DNA of 64,000 bases from GCA-2711565 sp963664245 (GTDB lineage: Bacteria; Bacteroidota; Bacteroidia; Bacteroidales; GCA-2711565): positions 2,914,001 to 2,978,000 of the forward strand of contig OY760934.1 of assembly GCA_963664245.1 (NCBI GenBank). The letters run 5' to 3'. Below the pieces are notes generated by a model. That model was not told where the DNA came from and made no database searches. It saw nothing but the letters and a program-made list of their open reading frames with translations. The position numbers and the translations under genes were made by a program. This document shows, one piece after another, positions 52,279 to 60,333 of this stretch (the first letter of the stretch is position 1; each line of letters opens with the position of its first letter).

Positions 52279-54042
52279 TTACTCAATAATCAGTTCGTAC
52301 GGCATACGTGCCTGAACGCCTTGCATTTTTTGAAGTTCTTCGATGTGTTTAACATATTTATAAGCACTGCCAAAGCGGGCTTTCATAAAGCTTGTTTGAG
52401 CATTTCCGGCCCAGCTTTCAAAGAATTTTTCAAACGCATCTTTTTGAACCGGCAACTCACGGATCATATATTCATCCAGTTCGGCAGCTTCTGCAGCTAA
52501 TTCAATGGCCCGGTTCAAGCCGCCAAATTCATCAATTAAGCCTAGTTTAATCGCATCTTTAGCTGCCCAAACCCGGCCTTGTCCGATAGAGTCTACAAAA
52601 GAAGTTCTTAACCCCCTTGCTTCAGCAACAATCCCAATAAATTTTTGATAGGTGCTTTCAACATTTTCCTGCATTACGGCTTTTTCATAAGATGAAAGCG
52701 GACGGGCAATGTTGCCAAAATCGGCACTTTTGTTGGTGTTTACAACGTCGATGTTGATTCCGAGCTTATCGTTTAACAGTCCTTTTATATTCGGGATCAT
52801 TGCAAAAACACCGATAGAACCGGTGATGGTATTTTCGCTGGCGATGATTTTGGTTCCCTGGCAGGTGCACCAGTATCCGCCCGAAGCAGAAACATCGCCA
52901 TAAGAAACAATAACGGGTTTTACCTTGGCAGCTAACTCAATTTCGCGACGAATAACTTCGGAAGCAATAACATCGCCTCCACCCGAATTAATGCGGAATA
53001 CAATGGCTTTGGTGCGTTCATCCAAACGGGCTTCGCGAATGGTTTTTGAAAGCCCTGAACCGATGTAAGTATCGTCACCTTCGCCCGACAATATGGTTCC
53101 GGTGGCATAAATTACGGCAATTTTTTTACGCGGATAAACCTCTTTGTAATCCGGGGCATTGATGTATTTGGTCATGCTCATCGCAGAAATGTCGCTTTCC
53201 TGCCCGATGCCAATTCTTTCTTTTAATTCGGACAGTATTTCGTCTTTATATTTTAAGCCGTCTATCAGGCCTTTTTCAACTAATTCATCGGGGCTAAAGA
53301 AACTTATTTTGTCGGCGACTTTGTTTAATTCGTCCACCGTTATATTGCGGCTGGCAGCAATATCTTCCAGCATTTTTCCCCAGATACTGTTTAGGTATTT
53401 TTCGGTTTGCTGGCGGCTGGCATCGCTCATTTCATCCAACATATACGGTTCAACCGCACTTTTAAATTTGTTGTTTTTACCACGGATAATCTGGGCTTCG
53501 ACATCCAGTTTTTCCATTAAATCTTTATAAAAAATGCGTTGAGAGCTCAGGCCTTTGAAAAGCAAAATTGCTTCCGGGTTCAGGTAAATTTTATCAGAAA
53601 CCGAAGCCAGATAATAAGCACCCTGTCCCATGAGCTCGCTATAAGTAATGATAAATTTGCCGGATTCTTTAAAATCAATTAATGCCTCCCTGATTTCCTG
53701 CAAAGTTGCTTTCCCGGTAGGAATAGCGGTGAGCTCCATGTAGATGCCTTTGATGTTGTTGTCAACTTTTGCTTTTTCAAGGTTTTTCAGGATGTCATTC
53801 AGACCGATTTGTTTGCTGGGTTCCATGCTTAAAAAATCAAACATAAAATCAGCAGGGGTCCGGTCGTTTATTTCCTGATTAAATTTGATGTGGAGGATTG
53901 AGTTTTCAGGTACGTTGATGACTTCTTTTTCAGAGAAAGACATGATTGAACTGATCAATCCCAGAAACAAGAAAAATAAAATAATCAAGGTTAGCAGAAA
54001 TCCTAACATTGAGGCAAATAGAAATTTAAAAAAGTCTCTCAT
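52279..54042 (-). CDS. sppA: Signal peptide peptidase SppA, 67-kDa type
   Basis: 587 residues: N-terminal membrane anchor (FLLTLIILFFLFLGLISSIM) followed by two tandem ClpP-like protease domains. The first has GQGAYYLASVSDKIYLNPEA with the likely catalytic Lys of this dimeric-domain family; the second has RINSGGGDVIASEVI and VSASGGYWCTCQGTKII with the catalytic Ser, then SIGVFAMIPN. It degrades cleaved signal peptides at the periplasmic face. Full-length and ordinary. Confidence 0.95.
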   Translation of the reverse strand: MRDFFKFLFASMLGFLLTLIILFFLFLGLISSIMSFSEKEVINVPENSILHIKFNQEINDRTPADFMFDFLSMEPSKQIGLNDILKNLEKAKVDNNIKGIYMELTAIPTGKATLQEIREALIDFKESGKFIITYSELMGQGAYYLASVSDKIYLNPEAILLFKGLSSQRIFYKDLMEKLDVEAQIIRGKNNKFKSAVEPYMLDEMSDASRQQTEKYLNSIWGKMLEDIAASRNITVDELNKVADKISFFSPDELVEKGLIDGLKYKDEILSELKERIGIGQESDISAMSMTKYINAPDYKEVYPRKKIAVIYATGTILSGEGDDTYIGSGLSKTIREARLDERTKAIVFRINSGGGDVIASEVIRREIELAAKVKPVIVSYGDVSASGGYWCTCQGTKIIASENTITGSIGVFAMIPNIKGLLNDKLGINIDVVNTNKSADFGNIARPLSSYEKAVMQENVESTYQKFIGIVAEARGLRTSFVDSIGQGRVWAAKDAIKLGLIDEFGGLNRAIELAAEAAELDEYMIRELPVQKDAFEKFFESWAGNAQTSFMKARFGSAYKYVKHIEELQKMQGVQARMPYELIIE

Positions 54043-54185
54043 GGTATAATGATTTTGTTAAATTTTGAATTTAAAATAGGGTTCTGGTTTTTGTAAAGTA
54101 TAAAAATAAGCTATTTTGGGATTTTATCAATAAAAAAAGAATAAGATCAATGATTTATAATAAAACCCGGTAAACTCAAATTGTT

Positions 54186-54193
54186 TAATTTTG
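54186..54193 (+). promoter_or_regulatory. -7 promoter box TAATTTTG of folK
   Basis: Exact TAnnTTTG match ending 4 nt before the folK ATG, pointing to a leaderless or near-leaderless transcript. Confidence 0.5.
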
Positions 54194-54197
54194 AATT

Positions 54198-54692
54198 ATG
54201 AATACAGCGATTTTATTGTTGGGAACAAACATGGGCGAACGCAGGCAAAACCTTATCCATGCTACCGATGCCCTTCGAAACAAGGTTGGAAAGGTAGGAC
54301 AATGTTCGTCGGTTTACGAGTCTGAGCCCTGGGGATTTGAAGCCGATCAAAGTTTTTTTAACCAGGTTATTGAGGTAGAAACATTGTTGTCGCCCTTGGA
54401 TTTATTGCTGGAGCTTCAAAAAATAGAAAAAAATATGGGGCGGGTTAAAACCCGGCAAACTTACGAATCGCGCCTTATTGATATTGATATATTGTTTTAT
54501 GATGATTTGGTGATGGATCGTGAAGAGTTAAAGATACCCCATCCGGAAATCAAAAACAGGCGGTTTGCTTTAGAACCGCTTCATGAATTATTTCCCCGTA
54601 AAGTACATCCTGTGGTTCAAAAAACAATAAGCCAATTATTAAAAGAATGTATGGATAAATTGTGGGTAAAAAAGTTGCCCCTTTCTAAATAG
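54198..54692 (+). CDS. folK: 2-amino-4-hydroxy-6-hydroxymethyldihydropteridine pyrophosphokinase
   Basis: Transfers pyrophosphate from ATP to the pterin in folate synthesis. 164 residues with LLGTNMGERRQNL at the N-terminus, SSVYESEPWGFEADQSFFNQV, the metal-binding RLIDIDILFYDD and PHPEIKNRRFALEPL. All family landmarks are present. A deoxynucleoside kinase gene follows after 29 nt but has its own -7 box. Confidence 0.96.
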   Translation: MNTAILLLGTNMGERRQNLIHATDALRNKVGKVGQCSSVYESEPWGFEADQSFFNQVIEVETLLSPLDLLLELQKIEKNMGRVKTRQTYESRLIDIDILFYDDLVMDREELKIPHPEIKNRRFALEPLHELFPRKVHPVVQKTISQLLKECMDKLWVKKLPLSK

Positions 54693-54708
54693 ACATTGTT
54701 TTAAGCTC

Positions 54709-54716
54709 TATTTTTG
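54709..54716 (+). promoter_or_regulatory. -7 promoter box TATTTTTG of deoxynucleoside kinase copy 2
   Basis: Exact TAnnTTTG match, ending 5 nt before the ATG; again very short or no leader. Confidence 0.45.
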
Positions 54717-54721
54717 TACGG

Positions 54722-55360
54722 ATGAAATACAACTACATTGCCATTGAAGGAACGATAGGAGCAGGTAAAACCTCGCTGGCTACGCGTATTTCGGAAGAAT
54801 ATAATGCAAAGCTGATTCTTGAACAGTTTGAAGAAAACGAGTTTCTGCCCAAATTTTATAAAGACCCGGATAAATATGCTTTCCCGCTGGAAATGTCGTT
54901 TTTAGCTTCACGTTTTCAACAGTTAAAAGATCAATTGGGAACGCAGGATTTATTTAAATCGTTTACCATCTCCGATTATTTTATTACAAAATCTTTGATC
55001 TTTGCCGGGAAGACGCTTCAGTCGGATGAGTTTGCTTTATACACCCGCTTCTTTAACATCATCGAATCTGCATTGCCCCGTCCCGAACTGTTGGTTTATT
55101 TGTATTTAAGCGTTGATAATCTCAAGCGGAATATTATTAAACGGGGGCGTTCTTACGAGCAAAACATTGAAAATGCTTATCTGGCAAAAATCCAGGATGG
55201 TTATTTTGATTACATCAAACAGCAACAAGATTTGAGGATCTTAATTATTGATACCAATAACATTGATTTCGTAGGCAACGAAAAAGATTACCAACGCTTA
55301 ATTGAAATCATAGGCCAGGAGTACCCCAAAGGGATTCACCGTTTTACTCTGGATAGGTAG
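54722..55360 (+). CDS. Deoxynucleoside kinase family protein (copy 2)
   Basis: 212 residues with P-loop EGTIGAGKTSLA at the N-terminus, SDYFITKSLIFA in place of the DRS motif of copy 1, and LID KRGRSYEQNIENAYLAK. Likely salvages a different deoxynucleoside from the copy at 22979-23593 because the substrate-side residues differ, though this is inference. Ends convergently with dapB, the last 17 nt overlapping. Confidence 0.9.
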   Translation: MKYNYIAIEGTIGAGKTSLATRISEEYNAKLILEQFEENEFLPKFYKDPDKYAFPLEMSFLASRFQQLKDQLGTQDLFKSFTISDYFITKSLIFAGKTLQSDEFALYTRFFNIIESALPRPELLVYLYLSVDNLKRNIIKRGRSYEQNIENAYLAKIQDGYFDYIKQQQDLRILIIDTNNIDFVGNEKDYQRLIEIIGQEYPKGIHRFTLDR

Positions 55361-56087
55361 CTTTTATTAAGGATTCAATCACATCGGACATTTCGTAAGC
55401 TCTTTTTTTGCCGGCTAAAAATTCGGCGGCTATAACGGCACCCAATGCAAAACCTTTCCGGCTTTTGGCTTTGTGCGAAATTTCGATTTCGTCGAATTCT
55501 GATTGGTAGTTTACCCGGTGGATTCCTGGAACATTTTCTTCGCGTATAGCTTCAATGTTTAATATGTTTTCTGCTGTGCTGTCGAGTTCCCAACCATAAA
55601 TATTGTCAATGTTTTTGATAAGCTCGTTAGCCAGGGTAATTGCAGTTCCGCTTGGTTTATCCAATTTTTGGGTGTGATGAATTTCCGTGATTTTAGGCTG
55701 ATAGATGTTGCTGGCGTTCATCATTTTTGCCAAAAATTTGTTTAAAGCAAATACGATGTTCATCCCCAAACTAAAATTTGAAGCTTGTAAAAATCCGACC
55801 CTTAAATCGTGGCTCATGTTTTTAATATCGTCCAGTTCTTCGTTCCAGCCAGTGGTTCCGGTAACAACCGGAATGCCCATGCGGAGGCAATTTGAAACAT
55901 TAACCCTTGCTTCCGAAGGGACTGTAAATTCTATGGCAACATCCACCTTGTACGATGAATTTTTTAAATCTTCCATTTCAAACCGGTTCGAATAATCGAT
56001 GATTTTAACAACATCGTGTCCTCTTTCTGTTGCTATTTGATGGATTATTTGTCCCATCCTTCCATAGCCAATGATTACAATATTCAT
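55344..56087 (-). CDS. dapB: 4-hydroxy-tetrahydrodipicolinate reductase
   Basis: Reduces HTPA in the diaminopimelate/lysine pathway. 247 residues: IIGYGRMGQIIHQIATERGH (Rossmann, NAD(P)H), AIEFTVPSEARVN, GTTGWNEE, and the catalytic EIHHTQKLDKPSGTA. Last gene of the lysine operon; its ATG overlaps the lysA stop by 4 nt. Confidence 0.96.
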   Translation of the reverse strand: MNIVIIGYGRMGQIIHQIATERGHDVVKIIDYSNRFEMEDLKNSSYKVDVAIEFTVPSEARVNVSNCLRMGIPVVTGTTGWNEELDDIKNMSHDLRVGFLQASNFSLGMNIVFALNKFLAKMMNASNIYQPKITEIHHTQKLDKPSGTAITLANELIKNIDNIYGWELDSTAENILNIEAIREENVPGIHRVNYQSEFDEIEISHKAKSRKGFALGAVIAAEFLAGKKRAYEMSDVIESLIKATYPE

Positions 56088-57262
56088 GACGCTAATTCTA
56101 ATTTAATTTCTGGGTTAATTTGTTCATCCGAATAATAGGCTTTAACTTTTGTACGTAGGTTGTAGTTTGAAACCATGGATTCACCATATGCTCCTGTCGA
56201 ATAAATCCTAAGGATGTCGCCCCGGTGTGTATCGGGAAACAGAATGTTTTTTGCAAAATAATCCGACGATTCGCAAATAGGACCTACTACATCCGCCCTG
56301 ATTTCGCCTGTTGATGAATTTGTGTTTTCAATTTTGTGATACGACTGATACAGTGCCGGGCGAATTAATTCGGTTAATCCGGCATCAACAATTACAAACG
56401 ATTTTTCTTCGGAGTTTTTTAAATAAAGAACCCTGGTGTAAAGGTTGCCGCATTGACCAATGATGGATCTTCCGGGTTCAAAATGTACATTGATGTGATC
56501 CGGTATTTTCAGGTTTTCATGGATCACTTTAAAATATTCTTCAAAAGGAGGGATGGGGTTCGAGTCAGGATTTTCATAATCAATTCCCAGGCCTCCTCCT
56601 AAATTAATATGGCTTAGTTTAAGGTTATTTTCTTCAAACAGGGAAATATAGTCACTGACTTTTTGTCCCAGGTTTTTGAAAACATTCAGATCGCGTATTT
56701 GCGAACCAATATGAAAATGCAAGCCAGTAATTTTTATGCTTGTCAAATAATCTTTGACCTCAAAAAGCTGGGTAAGTTCCGATTGACTGATGCCAAATTT
56801 GTTGGCGTTGAGTCCGGTTGTAATATAATGGTGCGTGTTCGCATTAATGTTAGGGTTGATACGAATGGCAATGTTTACTTTTTTGTTTTTGTTTCTTGCA
56901 ATCTCATTGATTACCTGGATTTCTTGCAACGATTCGCAGTTAAAACAGGCGATGTTTTCATCAATGGCATAAGCAATTTCCTGGTCGGTTTTTCCAACGC
57001 CTGCAAATACAACATCTTTTGGGTTAAAACCCGAGGCCAGTGCCGTTTGAATTTCATTTCCGCTTACGCAGTCGGCACCAAAGCCCCGGTGTTTGATTAT
57101 AGAGAGAATCTTTGAATTAGAATTTGCTTTTATCGCATAATGAAGCCGGTAATTGTATTTTTGAGCTTCGGTAGTAGCTATGTCCAACGTTTTTCTCAAT
57201 AGCACCAGATCGTAATAGTAGAACGGAGTTTGGATATGATCTATGTTTTCTAAAGCGTTCAT
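56084..57262 (-). CDS. lysA: Diaminopimelate decarboxylase
   Basis: PLP enzyme making lysine from meso-diaminopimelate. 392 residues: PLP lysine K45 in HYAIKANSN, HFHIGSQI, NLGGGLGIDYE, FEPGRSIIG and GPICESSDYF. Normal length. Overlaps lysC upstream by 4 nt and dapB downstream by 4 nt, so translation is probably coupled. Confidence 0.96.
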   Translation of the reverse strand: MNALENIDHIQTPFYYYDLVLLRKTLDIATTEAQKYNYRLHYAIKANSNSKILSIIKHRGFGADCVSGNEIQTALASGFNPKDVVFAGVGKTDQEIAYAIDENIACFNCESLQEIQVINEIARNKNKKVNIAIRINPNINANTHHYITTGLNANKFGISQSELTQLFEVKDYLTSIKITGLHFHIGSQIRDLNVFKNLGQKVSDYISLFEENNLKLSHINLGGGLGIDYENPDSNPIPPFEEYFKVIHENLKIPDHINVHFEPGRSIIGQCGNLYTRVLYLKNSEEKSFVIVDAGLTELIRPALYQSYHKIENTNSSTGEIRADVVGPICESSDYFAKNILFPDTHRGDILRIYSTGAYGESMVSNYNLRTKVKAYYSDEQINPEIKLELAS

Positions 57263-58587
57263 GATGCTTGTAAATTTCTGCTAAATAGATGATTGTTAAT
57301 TTGATTTAGTGCCGATGTTTTGTCCTGGCTGTCGATTAACAGGCAAATGTTGTGTTCGCTGGCACCGTAAGAAATCATCCTGATGGATGTATCTTGTAAC
57401 GAATTGCTGATTTGAGAAATATATCCTCTTGAATTGTGCGTAAAGTCACCGACAATACAAATGATGCTTTGGTTCCGTTGAACCGAAATTTCTCCCAGGC
57501 TTCTTAAATCGGTTAAAATATCAGTTAAGTACGGGTTGTCTTCAATGGTCATACTAACCGCAATTTCGGAAGTTGTAATCATATCGACCGGGCATTTGTA
57601 ATCTTCAAAAACAGAAAATAATTTTCTTAGAAAACCGTAAGCATTCAGCATTCCGCCCGATTTTACTTTGATTGCAATAATGTTGTCTTTTGCCGCAACG
57701 GCTTTGATTCCTTTTTCGTTTGAGTTTTGCTGAATCAGGGTTCCCGGAGCTTCAGGTTGAAACGTGTTTTTCAGAACCACCGGAATAACATTTGATTTTA
57801 CTGGTTTAATACAGGTTGGGTGCAATATTTTTGCCCCGAAATAAGCCAGTTCTTCCGCTTCTTCGTAAGTCAACTCGTTTATAGGATAAGTATCTTCAAC
57901 AAAGCGTGGATCGTTATTATGCAGCCCGTCAATGTCGGTCCAGATTTCTACCACATCGGCATTTATTACCGTGCCGATTATTGTAGCTGTAAAATCGCTG
58001 CCACCACGTCCTAAATTGCTAACCTCGCCAAATGTGTTGATGCAGGCATATCCCTGGGTAATAATAATGTCTGTCGGGTTTGCTTTTAACAGGTAATTAA
58101 GTTTTTCTTTGATGTAAAAATAATCCGGGTTCCCTTCAATGTCTGTTCTCATAAATTGCAAAGCAGGTAGTAAAGAGGCATTGATCCCCAACTCAGAAAT
58201 GTACGATTGAAATAATTTTGTTGTGATTATTTCGCCCCTTATCAGGATTTTGTTGGTGTTGTCGTTTGTTTTTGAAAACCCGATGCATAAATTTCGGAGT
58301 TCGTTAAATTCTTGACTGATAAAATCCTGAACTTCGTCAATATTGTCATCAATTAACTCGTTGGCTGTTTCAATATAATGATATTCGAGAGCATTAACTT
58401 TTGTAATGGCTGTATTTTGTTCGTTGTTCTTTAACAAATCGCAAATTTCAACCAATTGGTTTGTGGTTCCCGACATTGCAGATAACACTACAATTGCCGG
58501 CCGGTTTAATTTTTGAATAATATCGGCAACTTCTCGCATGTTTTGTGCGGAGCCTACTGATGTGCCCCCAAATTTTAATACTCTCAT
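57259..58587 (-). CDS. lysC: Aspartate kinase, monofunctional
   Basis: First committed step of the aspartate-family pathway. 442 residues: kinase N-terminus VLKFGGTSVGSAQNM, TQGYACINTFGEVSNLGRGGSDFTA, DIDGLHNNDPR, and two C-terminal ACT domains (VKSGGMLNAYGFLRKLFSVF, MISYGASEHNICLLI), the usual lysine-feedback site. No homoserine dehydrogenase fusion, unlike ThrA. Follows dapA by 24 nt. Confidence 0.95.
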   Translation of the reverse strand: MRVLKFGGTSVGSAQNMREVADIIQKLNRPAIVVLSAMSGTTNQLVEICDLLKNNEQNTAITKVNALEYHYIETANELIDDNIDEVQDFISQEFNELRNLCIGFSKTNDNTNKILIRGEIITTKLFQSYISELGINASLLPALQFMRTDIEGNPDYFYIKEKLNYLLKANPTDIIITQGYACINTFGEVSNLGRGGSDFTATIIGTVINADVVEIWTDIDGLHNNDPRFVEDTYPINELTYEEAEELAYFGAKILHPTCIKPVKSNVIPVVLKNTFQPEAPGTLIQQNSNEKGIKAVAAKDNIIAIKVKSGGMLNAYGFLRKLFSVFEDYKCPVDMITTSEIAVSMTIEDNPYLTDILTDLRSLGEISVQRNQSIICIVGDFTHNSRGYISQISNSLQDTSIRMISYGASEHNICLLIDSQDKTSALNQINNHLFSRNLQAS

Positions 58588-58611
58588 TCTCGTTTATCTT
58601 AATACTTCTGC

Positions 58612-59493
58612 TTATAGTAATTTTAGTGCGCTTAGCTCTGTTGCCAGGATTTTTTTGTTTTCGTCAGACATTTGTCCAAGGGGTAATCTAAATACTTCGT
58701 TTACAAATCCCATCAGGTGCAAAGCTGTTTTAACCGGAACCGGGTTCGATTCAATAAAATTCAGGTTCATTAACCTTAAATATTTGTATTGAATTTCGCG
58801 GGCTTGTTCGAGTTCGCCATTTAATGCATGATGCATAAGTTTGTGGAACTCGTTAGGGATAAGGTTTGCTGCCACCGAAATACATCCATTGGCTCCCATG
58901 CATATTGCTGCAAATGCCAGCGGATCATCGCCTGAATATACCTTGAAATTATTGGGAGTGGATTGAACCAGTTCCATGATTTGCTCAATGCTTCCGCCTG
59001 CTTCTTTAATCCCGATAATTGAAGGGAAATCGTTGGCTAATTTTTGAACCAGTTTAGGGCTCAGGTTGCTTCCGGTTCGGCCGGGAACATTGTACAGAAT
59101 AATCGGGGAGTTTACACTGTTTACGATTGCCGCGTAGTGATTGTACATGCCCGAGGCGTTTGGTTTGTTATAATAAGGTGTTACGATGAGCAGCGCATCA
59201 ACGCCTTCTTCGCTGGCAATTTTTGAAAGCTCAATGGCATGTTGGGTTTCGTTGGTCCCCGAACCGGCAATTACCGGAACTTTGCCGTTTACCTGCCGAC
59301 GAACAAAGCCAACAATACTTCGGTATTCATCCAAGCTTAGCGTTGCTGCTTCGCCAGTGGTTCCACAAACAACAATTCCATCTGTTTGGTTTTCCAGGTG
59401 GAAATTGATAAGCTTTTCCATGCTTTGGAAGTCGATGCTCCCGTCTTCGTTAAAAGGGGTTATTATTGCAACAATAGATCCTTGTAGGTTCAT
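58612..59493 (-). CDS. dapA: 4-hydroxy-tetrahydrodipicolinate synthase
   Basis: Condenses aspartate semialdehyde with pyruvate. 293 residues, TIM barrel: GTTGEAATLS with T45/T46, YNVPGRTG with Y134, and the Schiff-base K163 in IIGIKEAGGS. First gene of the operon dapA-lysC-lysA-dapB. No lysine riboswitch is visible in the short upstream gap; regulation may instead be through LysC ACT domains or the divergent ACT-like protein. Confidence 0.97.
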   Translation of the reverse strand: MNLQGSIVAIITPFNEDGSIDFQSMEKLINFHLENQTDGIVVCGTTGEAATLSLDEYRSIVGFVRRQVNGKVPVIAGSGTNETQHAIELSKIASEEGVDALLIVTPYYNKPNASGMYNHYAAIVNSVNSPIILYNVPGRTGSNLSPKLVQKLANDFPSIIGIKEAGGSIEQIMELVQSTPNNFKVYSGDDPLAFAAICMGANGCISVAANLIPNEFHKLMHHALNGELEQAREIQYKYLRLMNLNFIESNPVPVKTALHLMGFVNEVFRLPLGQMSDENKKILATELSALKLL

Positions 59494-59603
59494 TTTTTAT
59501 AGTTTTAAATTTTATACAAAAGTTCCAATTTTTTTTTAAACGAACAACTTTTATGAAAATTAAAACAAAAAAATAACATGGTGTTAAAAAACGAACAAAA
59601 TGT

Positions 59604-59611
59604 TATATTTG
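59604..59611 (+). promoter_or_regulatory. -7 promoter box TATATTTG of the ACT-like gene
   Basis: Exact TAnnTTTG match 13 nt before the ATG at 59625, within the 131-nt gap shared with the divergent dapA operon. Confidence 0.6.
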
Positions 59612-59624
59612 CAAAAATCTTATT

Positions 59625-60284
59625 ATGGTAACCATTGCTCAAGTCGTTGAACGAATCATCAGGCAAAAACCTTTTCTGGAAAATTTTTTAGCAGAAGATT
59701 TAATTAATTATACGTCGCTTGCAAGGAATATTTTACTGGAGGTTGAAAAAGAAGCCGGGCGTAATGTTAATATTTCAGCTATTGCGATGGCTCTTAAACG
59801 ATATGTGTCGCAGGTAGATTTAAATGTTGATATTAAGCTTGATAAATGGGGAAAACATTTGGGAGATATAACCGTGCGTTCGCGTTTGTCAGATTATACC
59901 TATGGAAAATCATCGACACTTTTGCAGAATCAAAAAAAACTGCTGGAGTTGGTTTCGAACAGGGAGGATGTGTTTTTTACTTTTTCACAGGGGGTTTACG
60001 AGGTAAATATTGTAATTTCCGATTTTATAGAAACAGAGCTAAATAAAATTTTTAAAGAAGAACGATTGATTTCAAAAATGAGCGGACTTTCATCGGTAAC
60101 CATGCGCTTACCTGTGGATAATGTTCATATTGTTGGGCTGTATTATTATATTTTAAAACGCCTGGCTATGGAGCAAATCAATATTATAGAAGTTATCTCC
60201 ACGACTAATGAGTTCTCGATAATTGTTAAAGAGGACGATATTTCACAAGCATTTAATGTTTTAAATCAACTGAAAAGGCAATAA
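59625..60284 (+). CDS. ACT-like regulatory protein divergent from the lysine operon
   Basis: 219 residues, soluble. The N-terminal ~100 residues are helical with a possible winged-helix look (LARNILLEVEKEAGRNVNISAIAMALKRY). The C-terminal ~90 residues show two ACT-like halves: VTMRLPVDNVHIVGLYYYIL and NIIEVISTTNEFSIIVKEDD, similar to the aspartate-kinase ACT end but with no kinase domain. Such proteins recur in Bacteroidota beside amino-acid genes. Position suggests a lysine- or amino-acid-sensing regulator of dapA-lysC-lysA-dapB; function is inference. Confidence 0.75.
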   Translation: MVTIAQVVERIIRQKPFLENFLAEDLINYTSLARNILLEVEKEAGRNVNISAIAMALKRYVSQVDLNVDIKLDKWGKHLGDITVRSRLSDYTYGKSSTLLQNQKKLLELVSNREDVFFTFSQGVYEVNIVISDFIETELNKIFKEERLISKMSGLSSVTMRLPVDNVHIVGLYYYILKRLAMEQINIIEVISTTNEFSIIVKEDDISQAFNVLNQLKRQ

Positions 60285-60309
60285 AAAACCCCTCGCCAAA
60301 GACAAGGGG
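60283..60309 (-). terminator. Rho-independent terminator of the barrel/OmpA/TPR gene
   Basis: Minus-strand CCCCT/AGGGG stem with an 11-nt loop, followed by TTTTTTA. Also adjacent to the convergent ACT-like gene stop. Confidence 0.75.
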
Positions 60310-60333
60310 CTTTTGGTTGATTATGAGTTATTG

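Noticed and set aside
59494..59624. Lysine riboswitch in front of dapA
   Set aside because: The gap is 131 nt, shared with a divergent promoter, and the dapA leader is far too short for the lysine aptamer; no conserved stems seen.
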